Source of the DNA: Clostridia bacterium | Lineage (GTDB): Bacteria; Bacillota; Clostridia; Lachnospirales; Lachnospiraceae | Reading direction: 5' to 3' | DNA: 33,512 nt | Assembly (NCBI GenBank): GCA_910574835.1 | Contig: CAJTDE010000042.1 | Span: forward strand, 1-33,512 | Shown: positions 16,976 through 25,544 of the stretch, in pieces | Layout: each line of letters opens with the position of its first letter | How positions within the stretch are numbered: the first letter of the stretch is position 1 | The notes under the pieces: generated by a model | What the model was told of the DNA's origin: nothing | The model's database searches: none | What the model saw: the letters and a program-made list of their open reading frames with translations, nothing else | Position numbers and translations under genes: made by a program

Positions 16976-17662
16976 ATGGATAAATTGAAGATTCTGGTGG
17001 TAGATGACGAAAGCAGAATGCGTAAGCTGGTGAAGGACTTTCTGGTGAAGCAGAATTATGAAGTTCTGGAGGCGGAAAACGGCGCCGAGGCTTTGGATGT
17101 TTTTTTTGAAACGGACGGGATTGCCCTGGTGATTCTGGATGTGATGATGCCGAAGATGGACGGCTGGCAGACTTGTAAGGAGATTCGGGAATATTCCAAG
17201 GTGCCGATCATTATGCTCACGGCCAAATCTGACGAGCGGGATGAGCTTCAGGGCTTTGATCTTGGGGTGGACGAGTATATTTCCAAGCCCTTCAGTCCTA
17301 AGATTCTGGTCGCCCGGGTGGAGGCGATTTTACGCAGAACGAGCGTAAGGACTGCGGAGGAGACCTTAAGCGCCGGGGGCATTGAGCTGAATAAGGCCGC
17401 TCATATGGTTATGCTGGAGGGGGAAGCTCTGGAATTGAGCTTTAAGGAATTTGAGCTTTTGGCTTATTTTATGGAGCATGAGGGAATCGCCCTTTCCAGG
17501 GAGAAGATTCTCAACAATGTCTGGAATTATGATTACTTCGGGGATGCTAGGACCATTGATACCCATGTGAAGAAGCTGCGGAGTAAGCTTAAGGACAAGG
17601 GGGATTTGATAAAAACGATTTGGGGGATGGGGTACAAGTTTGATACAAGTGATTGTGAGTAA
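16976..17662 (+). CDS. OmpR/PhoB-type response regulator
   Basis: A protein of 228 residues. The receiver domain (1-118) has acidic residues D10 and D11, the phospho-acceptor D55 in VILDVMMPKMDGW, T in MLTAKS and the lysine in ISKPFSP. The C-terminal winged helix (about 130-226) reads LSFKEFELLAYFMEHEGIALSREKILNNVWNYDYFGDARTIDTHVKKLRSKL, the OmpR class. AGGAGGG precedes the ATG. The kinase gene follows after 34 bases, so the two are a pair. Target genes cannot be told from the sequence. Confidence 0.94.
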   Translation: MDKLKILVVDDESRMRKLVKDFLVKQNYEVLEAENGAEALDVFFETDGIALVILDVMMPKMDGWQTCKEIREYSKVPIIMLTAKSDERDELQGFDLGVDEYISKPFSPKILVARVEAILRRTSVRTAEETLSAGGIELNKAAHMVMLEGEALELSFKEFELLAYFMEHEGIALSREKILNNVWNYDYFGDARTIDTHVKKLRSKLKDKGDLIKTIWGMGYKFDTSDCE

Positions 17663-17696
17663 TAAGCGTGACAGTGTTTGAAATAGAGGTGCCGCT

Positions 17697-19172
17697 ATGA
17701 AGCATTCCATTAAACGCCAGATGGCCGCCTGCTTTATCGGCGTTATGGCCGCTACGCTGATTTGCTGCTGGCTGGCGAATCATTTTTTTCTGGAGGAGTA
17801 TTATTTAAAAAATAAGAAAAATGTGATTATCAGCGCTTACAATGTGTTAAACAGCGGAATGTCTCAGGGAAGAGCCGAGGAGGAGGAATTTACCACGGAG
17901 CTTACCCTGATTTGTGCTACGGATAACATTTCCATTTTTGTTATGGATACCAGCGGGAATCCCAGGCTGTACACGGAGAGCACCTATAAGACGCTGCAGA
18001 GAAAGCTCTACGGCTATATTTTCGAGCTTGAGGCCAAGGATATGTCCAAGGTCGTGCTTCAGGCGGAGCGCTATCTTGTCCGGGAGAGCAAGGATCTTCT
18101 GACCCAGGCGGACTATATGGAACTGATTGGGACACTGGATACGGGAGAGCCGTTTATTATGCGGACGCCTCTGGAAAGCATCCGGGAGAGCGCCCAGATT
18201 TCCAACCGCTTTTTTGCCTACTGCGGCGTGGTGGGGATTCTGGTAAGCTCCCTTCTGATCTGGTGGCTGTCCCGGCGGATTTCCCAGCCGATTATGCGGC
18301 TTGCGGATCTGTCAAAGCGGATGACGGAGCTTGATTTCAATGCCAAATTCACCTCCCCGGAGCGCAACGAGATTGGCCTTCTGGGGCACCATATGAATCA
18401 GCTTTCGGAAACTCTGGAGCACACCATTTCCGAATTAAAGACGGCAAATAACGAGCTGTTGAGGGATATTGAACAGAAGATACAGATTGACGAGATGCGC
18501 AAGGAATTTCTCTCAAACGTATCTCATGAATTAAAGACGCCCATCGCCTTGATTCAGGGCTACGCCGAGGGCTTGAAGGAATGTATCAACGACGATGCGG
18601 AGAGCCGGGATTTTTACTGTGAGGTAATTATGGACGAGGCGGGGAAGATGAATACCCTGGTAAAGAACCTCCTGGCGCTCAATCAGCTGGAATCGGGAAA
18701 TGATCTGACGTCTATGGAGCGGTTTGATCTTGTGGACCTGATTCGCAATGTGCTTAATTCCGTCGGAATCCTGCTGGAGCAGAAAGAGATTCGTCTGATC
18801 TTTAAGGAGCAGGAGCCGGTTTATGTGTGGGCCGATGAATTTAAGGTGGAGCAGGTGGTGACGAATTATATCAGCAATGCCATCAATCACTGCGGCGACG
18901 ATAAGATTATAGAGGTGAAGCTTGCCGGCCATGAGGATGCCGTGAGAGTATCCGTATTCAATACGGGTGAGCCGATACCGGAGAGCGATTTGGATAAAAT
19001 CTGGGTGAAGTTCTACAAGGTGGACAAGGCGCGGACCCGGGAGTACGGCGGAAGCGGAATCGGCCTTTCCATTGTCAAGGCTGTGATGGAGGCTATGAAC
19101 AAGGATTACGGCGTGAAGAATTACGACAACGGCGTGGAGTTCTGGTTTGAAGTGGACGGCAGTGCGAATTAG
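17697..19172 (+). CDS. Membrane sensor histidine kinase
   Basis: A protein of 491 residues. A membrane segment at about 9-30 and a second at about 172-194 enclose an extracellular sensor region of some 140 residues without a recognised domain. A HAMP linker follows (RRISQPIMRLADLSKRM...), then a coiled coil, the H-box SNVSHELKTPIALIQGYAEGL with phospho-acceptor H277, the N-box VVTNYISNAINH, and the ATP-lid glycines GGSGIGLSIVKAVM. It partners with the preceding response regulator. The signal is unknown. Confidence 0.93.
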   Translation: MKHSIKRQMAACFIGVMAATLICCWLANHFFLEEYYLKNKKNVIISAYNVLNSGMSQGRAEEEEFTTELTLICATDNISIFVMDTSGNPRLYTESTYKTLQRKLYGYIFELEAKDMSKVVLQAERYLVRESKDLLTQADYMELIGTLDTGEPFIMRTPLESIRESAQISNRFFAYCGVVGILVSSLLIWWLSRRISQPIMRLADLSKRMTELDFNAKFTSPERNEIGLLGHHMNQLSETLEHTISELKTANNELLRDIEQKIQIDEMRKEFLSNVSHELKTPIALIQGYAEGLKECINDDAESRDFYCEVIMDEAGKMNTLVKNLLALNQLESGNDLTSMERFDLVDLIRNVLNSVGILLEQKEIRLIFKEQEPVYVWADEFKVEQVVTNYISNAINHCGDDKIIEVKLAGHEDAVRVSVFNTGEPIPESDLDKIWVKFYKVDKARTREYGGSGIGLSIVKAVMEAMNKDYGVKNYDNGVEFWFEVDGSAN

Positions 19173-19237
19173 ACGGAAGAGATGAGGCATAAGTGAAGCG
19201 GAACGAGAATATTTGATTGTCAGAAGGGGGTTTTTAG

Positions 19238-19507
19238 ATGGTACGCAGACATATTTATTTTTCCGGGAGAGTTCAGGGGGTAGGCTTTCGCTTTCAGGCA
19301 TCCTGGGCGGCTAAGCGGCTTGATCTGACCGGATGGGTGAGGAATCTGGACGACGGGCGTGTGGAGATGGAGGTCCAGGGGGAGCCTCATGTCATTGACC
19401 GGATGCTGGAAGCTCTGAGGGAGGATTCTTTTATCCGCATCAGTGATATTGACAGTGCGGAGATTCCGCTGGAGGAGGGGGAGCGCAAGTTCCGTACCTC
19501 TTATTAA
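19238..19507 (+). CDS. acyP: Acylphosphatase
   Basis: A small protein of 89 residues that hydrolyses acyl phosphates. The phosphate-binding loop FSGRVQGVGFR contains the essential R18, and the catalytic N36 lies in GWVRNLDDGRVEMEVQG. The length and the C-terminal FRTSY fit the family. A purine-rich site (AAGGGGG) precedes the ATG. It follows the kinase gene after 65 bases and ends at a strong hairpin. Confidence 0.93.
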   Translation: MVRRHIYFSGRVQGVGFRFQASWAAKRLDLTGWVRNLDDGRVEMEVQGEPHVIDRMLEALREDSFIRISDIDSAEIPLEEGERKFRTSY

Positions 19508-19514
19508 AGTAATT

Positions 19515-19556
19515 GCAGTCTTGCATACTCTTTCTATATGGAATATGCAAGACTGC
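19515..19556. terminator. Bidirectional terminator between acyP and the regulator-kinase gene
   Basis: GCAGTCTTGCATA (19515-19527) pairs perfectly over 13 bases with TATGCAAGACTGC (19544-19556). T-rich sequence follows on plus (TTTGTTCATTT), and the minus strand has a looser T-rich tail. The two flanking genes converge on it. Confidence 0.85.
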
Positions 19557-19565
19557 TTTGTTCAT

Positions 19566-21449
19566 TTAAACCGGCAGCAGATCCGGTTCTTTTTTTCGAA
19601 TATAAGATTCCAGAGTGCTCTGATCGATAAGGGCGGGCGTAACACCTTCCCTGGAGACACAAAAGCCCGCGGCGTATGTGGCAATTCGAATGGTATTGCT
19701 GAGTGAAAACCCTTTTTGCAGATAAACGGCCAGCGTACAGATAAAAGCGTCGCCGGCTCCCGTATTGTCTACGGCCAAAAAGTTCTGAGCAGGAAAATAT
19801 TCCTCCTCCTGCCGGGTTTTCAGATAGCACCCCTGTTCTCCCAGTGTGATAATCACTGTTTCCACCCCGGCATTCAAAAAGGTATCCGCCTGTTCTCTCA
19901 GGCTTTTTCCGGGACATAAGATATTGATTTCCTTCTGATTGGGTACCAGAATATCTACATATTTTAAAAGCTCCGGCTCGATGAAGGAGCAGGCGGAGGG
20001 TTTTAAAATGGTTTTGACACCGTACTTATAGGCTGTCCTTCCGGCCTGGATCAGCACATCATGAGGAATCTCTGTCTGGAACAGGCAGTAGCCGCTGTCC
20101 TTAAAAGCATCCTCATTACGAAGAATATCCTCCGGGCACAGGGTGGCATTGGCGCCGGAGAGGATAGAAATCATAGAGTTTCCGTCCGGCTGTACAAAAA
20201 TATAGGCTTTTCCGGTGGCCGTATCCGGACATCGGCGGATGCTGCCGGAGTGAATGGCATGCTTATCCAGAGCGGCAAAAATATGGTTGGCATCCATGTC
20301 ATTTCCTACGGCTCCAATCAATGCCACACGAGAGCCGAGGAGGGAAGCGCCAATGGATTGATTGATGCCCTTGCCTCCCGGAAAGAGGGAAAAGTCCGTT
20401 GTAGACACGGTTTTTCCTGTGACGGGAAGCTCCTGAACCTTCAGATAGTTATCAATATTGATACTGCCCACGACCGTCAGCTTCCTTAAGGTGTGAAGTG
20501 GCGGAACGGACAGGTACTCCTTATGCTCGATTGAAAGATCTGCCTCAAACCTTGGTACAGGCCCTTTGTCCTCCGCTAAATGAATCACACTTTGACACAG
20601 ATGACGCCCATAGTACAAATAGGGGATCATAATAGTAGAAATAGGAAGAAAATCAAAAGCTTCCTGGGTATCCTTCCGCAGAGAGAGAAGAGTAATGTCC
20701 CGGGGCACATGGAAATGCAGATGATTCAGCCGTTCATAAAGCCGGAGTCCGGTGGAAAAGGCGGAGCAGACAATTCCTGTGACAGCCCGGGATGCGATAC
20801 AATCAATCAAGTGATCATTGAGTGTATGAAAAACCAGCTGTTCCTGAAAAGGGATGCCTTTGTCAAGAAAGCATTGCCGGTATCCGGCCAAAAACTGCTC
20901 CGTATAATCTTCATGGGATAAGAGGCAGGCAATATTGCGGTGATTGGCTTCAATCAAAGCAGAGGCGGCCGTAAAGCCTATTTTGAAAAAATCAATATTG
21001 CAGGCGTCCGCGATAGAAAGAGAATGGAAGGGCAGATAGGGAATCTCAGCTTCCTCCAGAATGGAACCGTTTAAAAGGCTGTCTTTACTCAGCGGTTCCC
21101 AAAGAACGGCGTCCACGTGATGCTGCCGGAATTTGTGGAGCGCCTTTTGCTCTGCCAAAGGGTCTTTTCCTGTTTCACCGATAAGAACCGCATAGCCTTT
21201 GCTCCGGGCTGCCTCTAAAATTCCTTTTAGAGTATTGTTGGATTCACAGGAGCGAACAAGCAGTCCCAGGAGAAAAGAGCGTCCGCTGCTTCCCGGTGTG
21301 TGTGAGTACGGCGCATAATTAAATTCTTTAATAATTCTAAGAACCCGCTCCCTGGTTTCGGCGCTGATGCTGGCGTCCTTCTGATTCATAATTTTTGATA
21401 CGGTGGAAATGGACACACCGGCCATCTGTGCAATTTCTTTGATTGTCAT
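19566..21449 (-). CDS. LacI-family regulator fused to a PfkB/ribokinase-type sugar kinase
   Basis: A continuous 627-residue protein. Residues 1-50 are a LacI helix-turn-helix (MTIKEIAQMAGVSISTVSKIMNQ). Residues 55-315 resemble the periplasmic-binding-protein-like effector domain of LacI regulators. Residues 323-627 are a complete PfkB kinase: VVGSINIDNYL (substrate region), FPGGKGINQSIGASLLG (first signature) and DNTGAGDAF at 561-569 with catalytic D567. No stop or frameshift separates the parts. The ATG follows GGGAG. It diverges from the nucleoside-uptake genes, and palindromes resembling LacI operators lie in the shared region. Kinase chemistry on ribose or a related sugar and repression of the divergent operon are inferred. 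Confidence 0.93.
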   Translation of the reverse strand: MTIKEIAQMAGVSISTVSKIMNQKDASISAETRERVLRIIKEFNYAPYSHTPGSSGRSFLLGLLVRSCESNNTLKGILEAARSKGYAVLIGETGKDPLAEQKALHKFRQHHVDAVLWEPLSKDSLLNGSILEEAEIPYLPFHSLSIADACNIDFFKIGFTAASALIEANHRNIACLLSHEDYTEQFLAGYRQCFLDKGIPFQEQLVFHTLNDHLIDCIASRAVTGIVCSAFSTGLRLYERLNHLHFHVPRDITLLSLRKDTQEAFDFLPISTIMIPYLYYGRHLCQSVIHLAEDKGPVPRFEADLSIEHKEYLSVPPLHTLRKLTVVGSINIDNYLKVQELPVTGKTVSTTDFSLFPGGKGINQSIGASLLGSRVALIGAVGNDMDANHIFAALDKHAIHSGSIRRCPDTATGKAYIFVQPDGNSMISILSGANATLCPEDILRNEDAFKDSGYCLFQTEIPHDVLIQAGRTAYKYGVKTILKPSACSFIEPELLKYVDILVPNQKEINILCPGKSLREQADTFLNAGVETVIITLGEQGCYLKTRQEEEYFPAQNFLAVDNTGAGDAFICTLAVYLQKGFSLSNTIRIATYAAGFCVSREGVTPALIDQSTLESYIRKKEPDLLPV

Positions 21450-21493
21450 ATTGTGTCTCCCAAATGATATGGTATAGCTTTTCCCTGTAAATC

Positions 21494-21506
21494 GAAACTT
21501 GTTTTC
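21494..21506. promoter_or_regulatory. Candidate operator for the LacI-kinase protein, site 1
   Basis: GAAACTTGTTTTC is a near-palindrome (GAAAAC..GTTTC on the other strand). It abuts the -10 element of the minus-strand promoter, where binding would block expression of the regulator itself. It shares GAAAAC/GTTTTC arms with the sites at 21656 and 21694. Confidence 0.45.
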
Positions 21507-21535
21507 ATTATAACCGAGAAGCGTCTGTCTGCAAA
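21507..21535 (-). promoter_or_regulatory. Promoter of the LacI-kinase gene
   Basis: On the minus strand TTTGCA (21535-21530) and a perfect TATAAT (21512-21507) are spaced by 17 bases. The start codon lies about 58 bases downstream. Confidence 0.65.
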
Positions 21536-21603
21536 GAAAAAAAAGTATACAAAAAATCTTAAAAAATTTTAAAAAATTGGTAAAGAAAAAATAACTAAAT
21601 AGA

Positions 21604-21632
21604 TTGACAAGCAGATTGAATGATGGTATGCT
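21604..21632 (+). promoter_or_regulatory. Promoter of the nucleoside-uptake operon
   Basis: A perfect TTGACA (21604-21609) and TATGCT (21627-21632) are spaced by exactly 17 bases. Transcription would start near 21639, giving a leader of about 90 bases that contains two operator-like palindromes. Confidence 0.8.
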
Positions 21633-21655
21633 TATTTCACAAAGAAAACACTTTA

Positions 21656-21669
21656 GGAAAAAGTTTTCC
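21656..21669. promoter_or_regulatory. Candidate LacI-type operator, site 2
   Basis: GGAAAAAGTTTTCC is palindromic except for its central pair and differs from a GAAAAC-GTTTTC operator at one position. It lies about 17 bases after the expected transcription start, a position from which a bound repressor blocks RNA polymerase. Confidence 0.5.
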
Positions 21670-21693
21670 TGTAAAATAATACAAAAACAGGAA

Positions 21694-21708
21694 GGAAAAC
21701 ATTTTTCC
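21694..21708. promoter_or_regulatory. Candidate LacI-type operator, site 3
   Basis: GGAAAACATTTTTCC has GGAAAA and TTTTCC arms like site 2, with one extra central base. It lies in the leader just before the ribosome site of the lipoprotein gene. Confidence 0.4.
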
Positions 21709-21728
21709 GAAGAAAAAGGAGGATAAAA

Positions 21729-22850
21729 ATGAAAAAAGTGTTAAGCTTGATGCTGGTATTAGCTCTGACATTCAGCCTCTGCGCATGCGGCGGAAAAGAA
21801 GAGACACCGGCAGCAACCAATGAAGGTGAAACAGAAGCTCCCGCAGCAGATGCGGAGGGCGGCGATGATGCGGCAGAGCCTGCGGCATCCGGAGACAAGA
21901 TTCGTGTCTGCATCGTTTATACAGGAAACTTGGGCGACAAGTCCTACAACGATTCCTGCAACATCGGTGCGACAAAGGCTGTTGAGGACTTCGGCATTGA
22001 GCTGAAATCCCTTGAGGGAACCACCGCTCAGGAGTGGGAAGCCAACCTGGTAGCGGCTTGTGAAGAGGGCTACGATTTGATTATCGGCGCTTCCTCCAAC
22101 ATTGCTGATTACATTGTTGAGCATGGCCCCAACTACCCGGACGTAAAGTTTGCAGTTATTGATACAACTGTAGATCTTCCCAACGTTCAGTCCGTAAGCT
22201 TTGCACAGAATCAGGGTTCCTTCCTGGCAGGTGCGGCAGCAGCTATGTTTACCGAGAAGACCGACATTGACGGCGTAAACGAGGAAGCCATCATTGGTTG
22301 GGTAGGCGGAATGGATATTCCGGTACTTCATGACTTCTACACCGGCTATGAGCAGGGCGCAAAGTACATCAATCCTGATATCACCATTCTTCAGGCATTT
22401 GCAGGAACATGGACAGACCCGTTAAAGGGTAAAGAGCTGACTCTGGCACAGATCGAGCAGGGCGCCGACATCGTTATGAACGTTGCATCCGGTACCGGCC
22501 CGGGAATCTTAGAGGGAGCAAAAGAGGCTGGCGTATACGCTATCGGCGTTGACTTGGATCAGGATAATGATCAGCCAGGTACCGTTCTTACCTCTATGGT
22601 GAAGAGAGTAGACAATGCCTGCTATCTGTTGATTGAGTCCGTAGTAAACGGAACCTTCCAGGGCGGAACTACTTCCTACCTGACACTGGCAGAAGGCGGC
22701 GTAAGCTTGACAGACTTCTCCGTAATTAAGGAGTACTTAGGAGACAAGTTCCCGCAGGACATCGTTGACAAGTGTGCTGAGCTTGAGCAGAAGATTATTT
22801 CTGGCGAGATCGTAGTAGAAAACTATGAAGGCTTTGGCCCTGAGCAATAA
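21729..22850 (+). CDS. BMP-family nucleoside-binding lipoprotein
   Basis: A substrate-binding component of an ABC importer, 373 residues. The N-terminus is a lipoprotein signal (MKKVLSLMLVLALTFSLCAC) with lipidation expected at C20, followed by an acidic, alanine-rich linker (about 21-55). From about 60 on it matches the BMP/Med family that binds purine or other nucleosides: RVCIVYTGNLGDKSYNDSC, YDLIIGASSNIADYI, FAQNQGSFLAGAAAAMF, IGWVGGMDIPVLHDFYTGYEQGAKYINP and AIGVDLDQDN. AAGGAGG precedes the ATG. A leaky terminator separates it from the ATPase gene, an arrangement that usually makes the binding protein more abundant than the membrane parts. Ligand identity is inferred from the neighbours. 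Confidence 0.93.
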   Translation: MKKVLSLMLVLALTFSLCACGGKEETPAATNEGETEAPAADAEGGDDAAEPAASGDKIRVCIVYTGNLGDKSYNDSCNIGATKAVEDFGIELKSLEGTTAQEWEANLVAACEEGYDLIIGASSNIADYIVEHGPNYPDVKFAVIDTTVDLPNVQSVSFAQNQGSFLAGAAAAMFTEKTDIDGVNEEAIIGWVGGMDIPVLHDFYTGYEQGAKYINPDITILQAFAGTWTDPLKGKELTLAQIEQGADIVMNVASGTGPGILEGAKEAGVYAIGVDLDQDNDQPGTVLTSMVKRVDNACYLLIESVVNGTFQGGTTSYLTLAEGGVSLTDFSVIKEYLGDKFPQDIVDKCAELEQKIISGEIVVENYEGFGPEQ

Positions 22851-22864
22851 GCTTTGAACACAAA

Positions 22865-22897
22865 AATGCAGGGATTATATATCCCTGCATTTTTTTT
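22865..22897 (+). terminator. Intra-operon terminator after the lipoprotein gene
   Basis: AATGCAGGGAT (22865-22875) pairs perfectly with ATCCCTGCATT (22881-22891), and the T run extends to 22897. The ATPase gene starts 15 bases later with no promoter visible between, so partial read-through is likely. Confidence 0.88.
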
Positions 22898-22911
22898 AGA
22901 GGGGTATATGC

Positions 22912-24450
22912 ATGAGAGAATATGTAGTTGAGATGAATCATATTGTCAAGTCCTTTGGCGAGGTTCGGGCGGTTAAGCATGGAGAATTTACACTTCGCAA
23001 AGGCGAGATCCATTCCCTGATCGGAGAGAATGGAGCCGGAAAATCAACCATGATGAAGCTTTTATATGGAATGTATCCCATCGACAGCGGCGAGATTATC
23101 ATAAATGGGGAAACCATGAAAAAGCTGGAACCGAAGATTGCCATTGAACACGGTGTCGGAATGGTACACCAGGAATTTATGCTGGTAAATGATCTGACGG
23201 TTCTTGAGAACGTGATCCTTGGCTTTGAGCCGAAAAAGGGTCTGACAATTGATTTTGCTAAGGCGAGACAAGAAGTAGAGCATTACATTGAACAATATAA
23301 TATGGATATCCAGCTGGATAAAAAAGTAAGTCAGATTTCCGTTGGTGAGGCACAGAGAGTAGAGATCATCAAGACGCTTATGCGCGGTGTCGAGATTATC
23401 ATTCTGGATGAGCCTACCGCTGTTCTGACGCCCCAGGAGACGAAGAAGCTTTTTGAGATTTTGGCGAATCTGAAAGCGGAAGGAAAGTCTCTGGTATTTA
23501 TTTCCCATAAGCTCAACGAGGTAATGGAGATATCGGATCGAATCTCCGTAATGCGTCAGGGTGAATACATGGGAACCGTAGACAAGGATAAGACCACACC
23601 GCTCGATCTGACGAAGCGTATGATCGGCCGTGAGGTATTCCTGAACATTGACAAGACCTACTCCAAGGTGGGACAGACGATTTTGGAAGTGAAGGACGTA
23701 TGGGTACCGGCCCTGAAGGAATCCTCCAAGATCCGCGGTATGTCTCTCCATGTGAATGAAGGTGAGATCGTAGGAATCGCCGGAATTGACGGCAACGGAC
23801 AGTCAGAGCTGATTGAGGCCATCACGGGACTTCGCAAGGTAGAGAAGGGCAGCGTCATTCTAAACGGCAAGGATGTGACCAATCTGAAACCCCGCAAGGT
23901 TCGCGAGGCGGGCCTGGCCCACATTCCTGAGGACAGAAATAAAAGAGGTCTCAACCGGACCATGAGCATTGAAAACAATCTCATTGCGGTTGAGATTGAT
24001 TCGGGAGCTTATACCAAGGGCGTGCTGATGGATATTCCGGCACAGGATAAGTATTCCGAGGAAATGGTAAAGCAGTTTGATATCCGGCCTACGGATTATA
24101 AGCTTCCCACTTCGGCGCTTTCCGGAGGAAATGCCCAGAAGGTAGTTGTTGCAAGAGAGGTTTCCATGAAGAAAAAGCTTCTGATTGCATCACAGCCCAC
24201 CAGAGGCGTGGATATCGGAGCGATTGAGTCTATCCGCAACACCCTCGAGGTAGCTAAGAAGGACGGAGCGGGCGTACTGCTTGTATCTGCCGAGCTGGAG
24301 GAGATTATTTCCCTGTCCGACCGGATCATTGTTATCCATGAGGGAAAGATCACAGGTGAGATGCCGGCAAGCGAAGCAAATGAGAACAACCTTGGACTGC
24401 TGATGATGGGCGGAGCGGTTGAAGAGGAGAAAGGAGGGGAAGCGTCATGA
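22912..24450 (+). CDS. Nucleoside ABC transporter ATP-binding protein (two ATPase domains)
   Basis: A protein of 512 residues with two ABC domains in tandem, as in simple-sugar and BMP-type nucleoside importers. The first domain is complete: Walker A GENGAGKST (about 38-46), signature ISVGEAQRVEI and Walker B IIILDEPTAVLTPQE. The second has a changed Walker A (GIDGNGQSE, lacking the lysine), signature LSGGNAQKVVVAREV and LLIASQPTRGVDIGA in place of the usual DEPT Walker B, typical for this subfamily where the second site is degenerate. The stop overlaps the next gene by four bases (ATGA). Confidence 0.95.
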   Translation: MREYVVEMNHIVKSFGEVRAVKHGEFTLRKGEIHSLIGENGAGKSTMMKLLYGMYPIDSGEIIINGETMKKLEPKIAIEHGVGMVHQEFMLVNDLTVLENVILGFEPKKGLTIDFAKARQEVEHYIEQYNMDIQLDKKVSQISVGEAQRVEIIKTLMRGVEIIILDEPTAVLTPQETKKLFEILANLKAEGKSLVFISHKLNEVMEISDRISVMRQGEYMGTVDKDKTTPLDLTKRMIGREVFLNIDKTYSKVGQTILEVKDVWVPALKESSKIRGMSLHVNEGEIVGIAGIDGNGQSELIEAITGLRKVEKGSVILNGKDVTNLKPRKVREAGLAHIPEDRNKRGLNRTMSIENNLIAVEIDSGAYTKGVLMDIPAQDKYSEEMVKQFDIRPTDYKLPTSALSGGNAQKVVVAREVSMKKKLLIASQPTRGVDIGAIESIRNTLEVAKKDGAGVLLVSAELEEIISLSDRIIVIHEGKITGEMPASEANENNLGLLMMGGAVEEEKGGEAS

Positions 24451-25541
24451 GTCAATCCATGAAGAATTTACTGAAGGTTGCGATTACCATGATTTTGTCC
24501 CTGGCAATCGGAGCAATCTTTATCCTGAGCATTGGGGAGAATCCCATTGCAGCCTATGGAGCGCTTCTAAAGGGAGCCTTCGGCACAAAGCTTGGAATCG
24601 GAACTACCATTGCCGGATTTACACCCCTTCTTCTTACCTCCATTGCCTTTGCGGTGGCAGCCCAGGCGGGAGCCTTTAACGTAGGAGTGGAAGGTGAGGT
24701 TATCTTAGGCGGAATCACGGCGGCGTACATAGGAATCCATTGGGGATTCTTACCGGCTCCCCTGCTGTATCTGGCCTGCTTTGCAGGCGCTATGGCGGTT
24801 GCGGCGGCCTGGGCCTTTATTCCGGCGGCGCTCAAGGCATATTATAATGTTTCAGAGGTCTGCGTAACCATTTTGATGAATACGGTTGCCCTGTATATCG
24901 GCTCCTACCTGGTAAGCGGACCCATGAGTGCGGGCGTGGCAACACCCCAGACAGATCCGGTGCTGGTAACCATACCGAAGATCTTAAAGCCGTCGTCGGC
25001 AAATGCCGGTGTGTTCCTGGCAATTGTGATTGTGATTCTCGTCATTCTGATGCTCTATAAGACAAAATGGGGCTACAAGATCCGCACCGTGGGAACGAAC
25101 CCGGATCATGCGGATTACGTAGGAATTGACGCAAAGAAAACCTTTATCAATGCCATGCTTCTCTCCGGTATGCTTGGCGGAATCGCAGGATGCATTGAAG
25201 TTCTCGGCGTACATGGTTATTATCTGGACGGCTTTGCAAAGGATTTGGGAACCAACGGTATGCTTGCGGCTTTGATTGTAAAGTCCAATATGGCGACTAC
25301 GCCTCTGATGGCCTTCTTCCTTGCGGTTTTGAAGTCGGGCGCTATGGCTATGCAGCAGACCACCGGTGTGCCAAAAGCCATTGTGGATACTATTTCAGCC
25401 GTATTTATCATTATCGCTACTATGGAATTTGTGATTCAGATAAAGAAGAGAAATCAGAAGAAGGAGCAGGCAGCGGCCGTTACGTCAGGAGAAGCTCCCG
25501 GCACAGCGCCGCCTGCGGAATCTGAGGATAAGGAGGAGTAA
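24447..25541 (+). CDS. Nucleoside ABC transporter permease 1
   Basis: A hydrophobic protein of 364 residues with about eight to ten membrane segments and the BPD_transp_2 pattern of ribose/nucleoside importers: FTPLLLTSIAFAVAAQAGAFNVGVEGEVILGGITAAY and later GYKIRTVGTNPDHADYVGIDAKK, the loop that contacts the ATPase. The C-terminal tail (about 333-364) is hydrophilic and acidic. It overlaps the ATPase gene by four bases and is followed three bases later by the second permease, so translation is probably coupled. Confidence 0.93.
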   Translation: MSQSMKNLLKVAITMILSLAIGAIFILSIGENPIAAYGALLKGAFGTKLGIGTTIAGFTPLLLTSIAFAVAAQAGAFNVGVEGEVILGGITAAYIGIHWGFLPAPLLYLACFAGAMAVAAAWAFIPAALKAYYNVSEVCVTILMNTVALYIGSYLVSGPMSAGVATPQTDPVLVTIPKILKPSSANAGVFLAIVIVILVILMLYKTKWGYKIRTVGTNPDHADYVGIDAKKTFINAMLLSGMLGGIAGCIEVLGVHGYYLDGFAKDLGTNGMLAALIVKSNMATTPLMAFFLAVLKSGAMAMQQTTGVPKAIVDTISAVFIIIATMEFVIQIKKRNQKKEQAAAVTSGEAPGTAPPAESEDKEE

Positions 25542-25544
25542 GCG

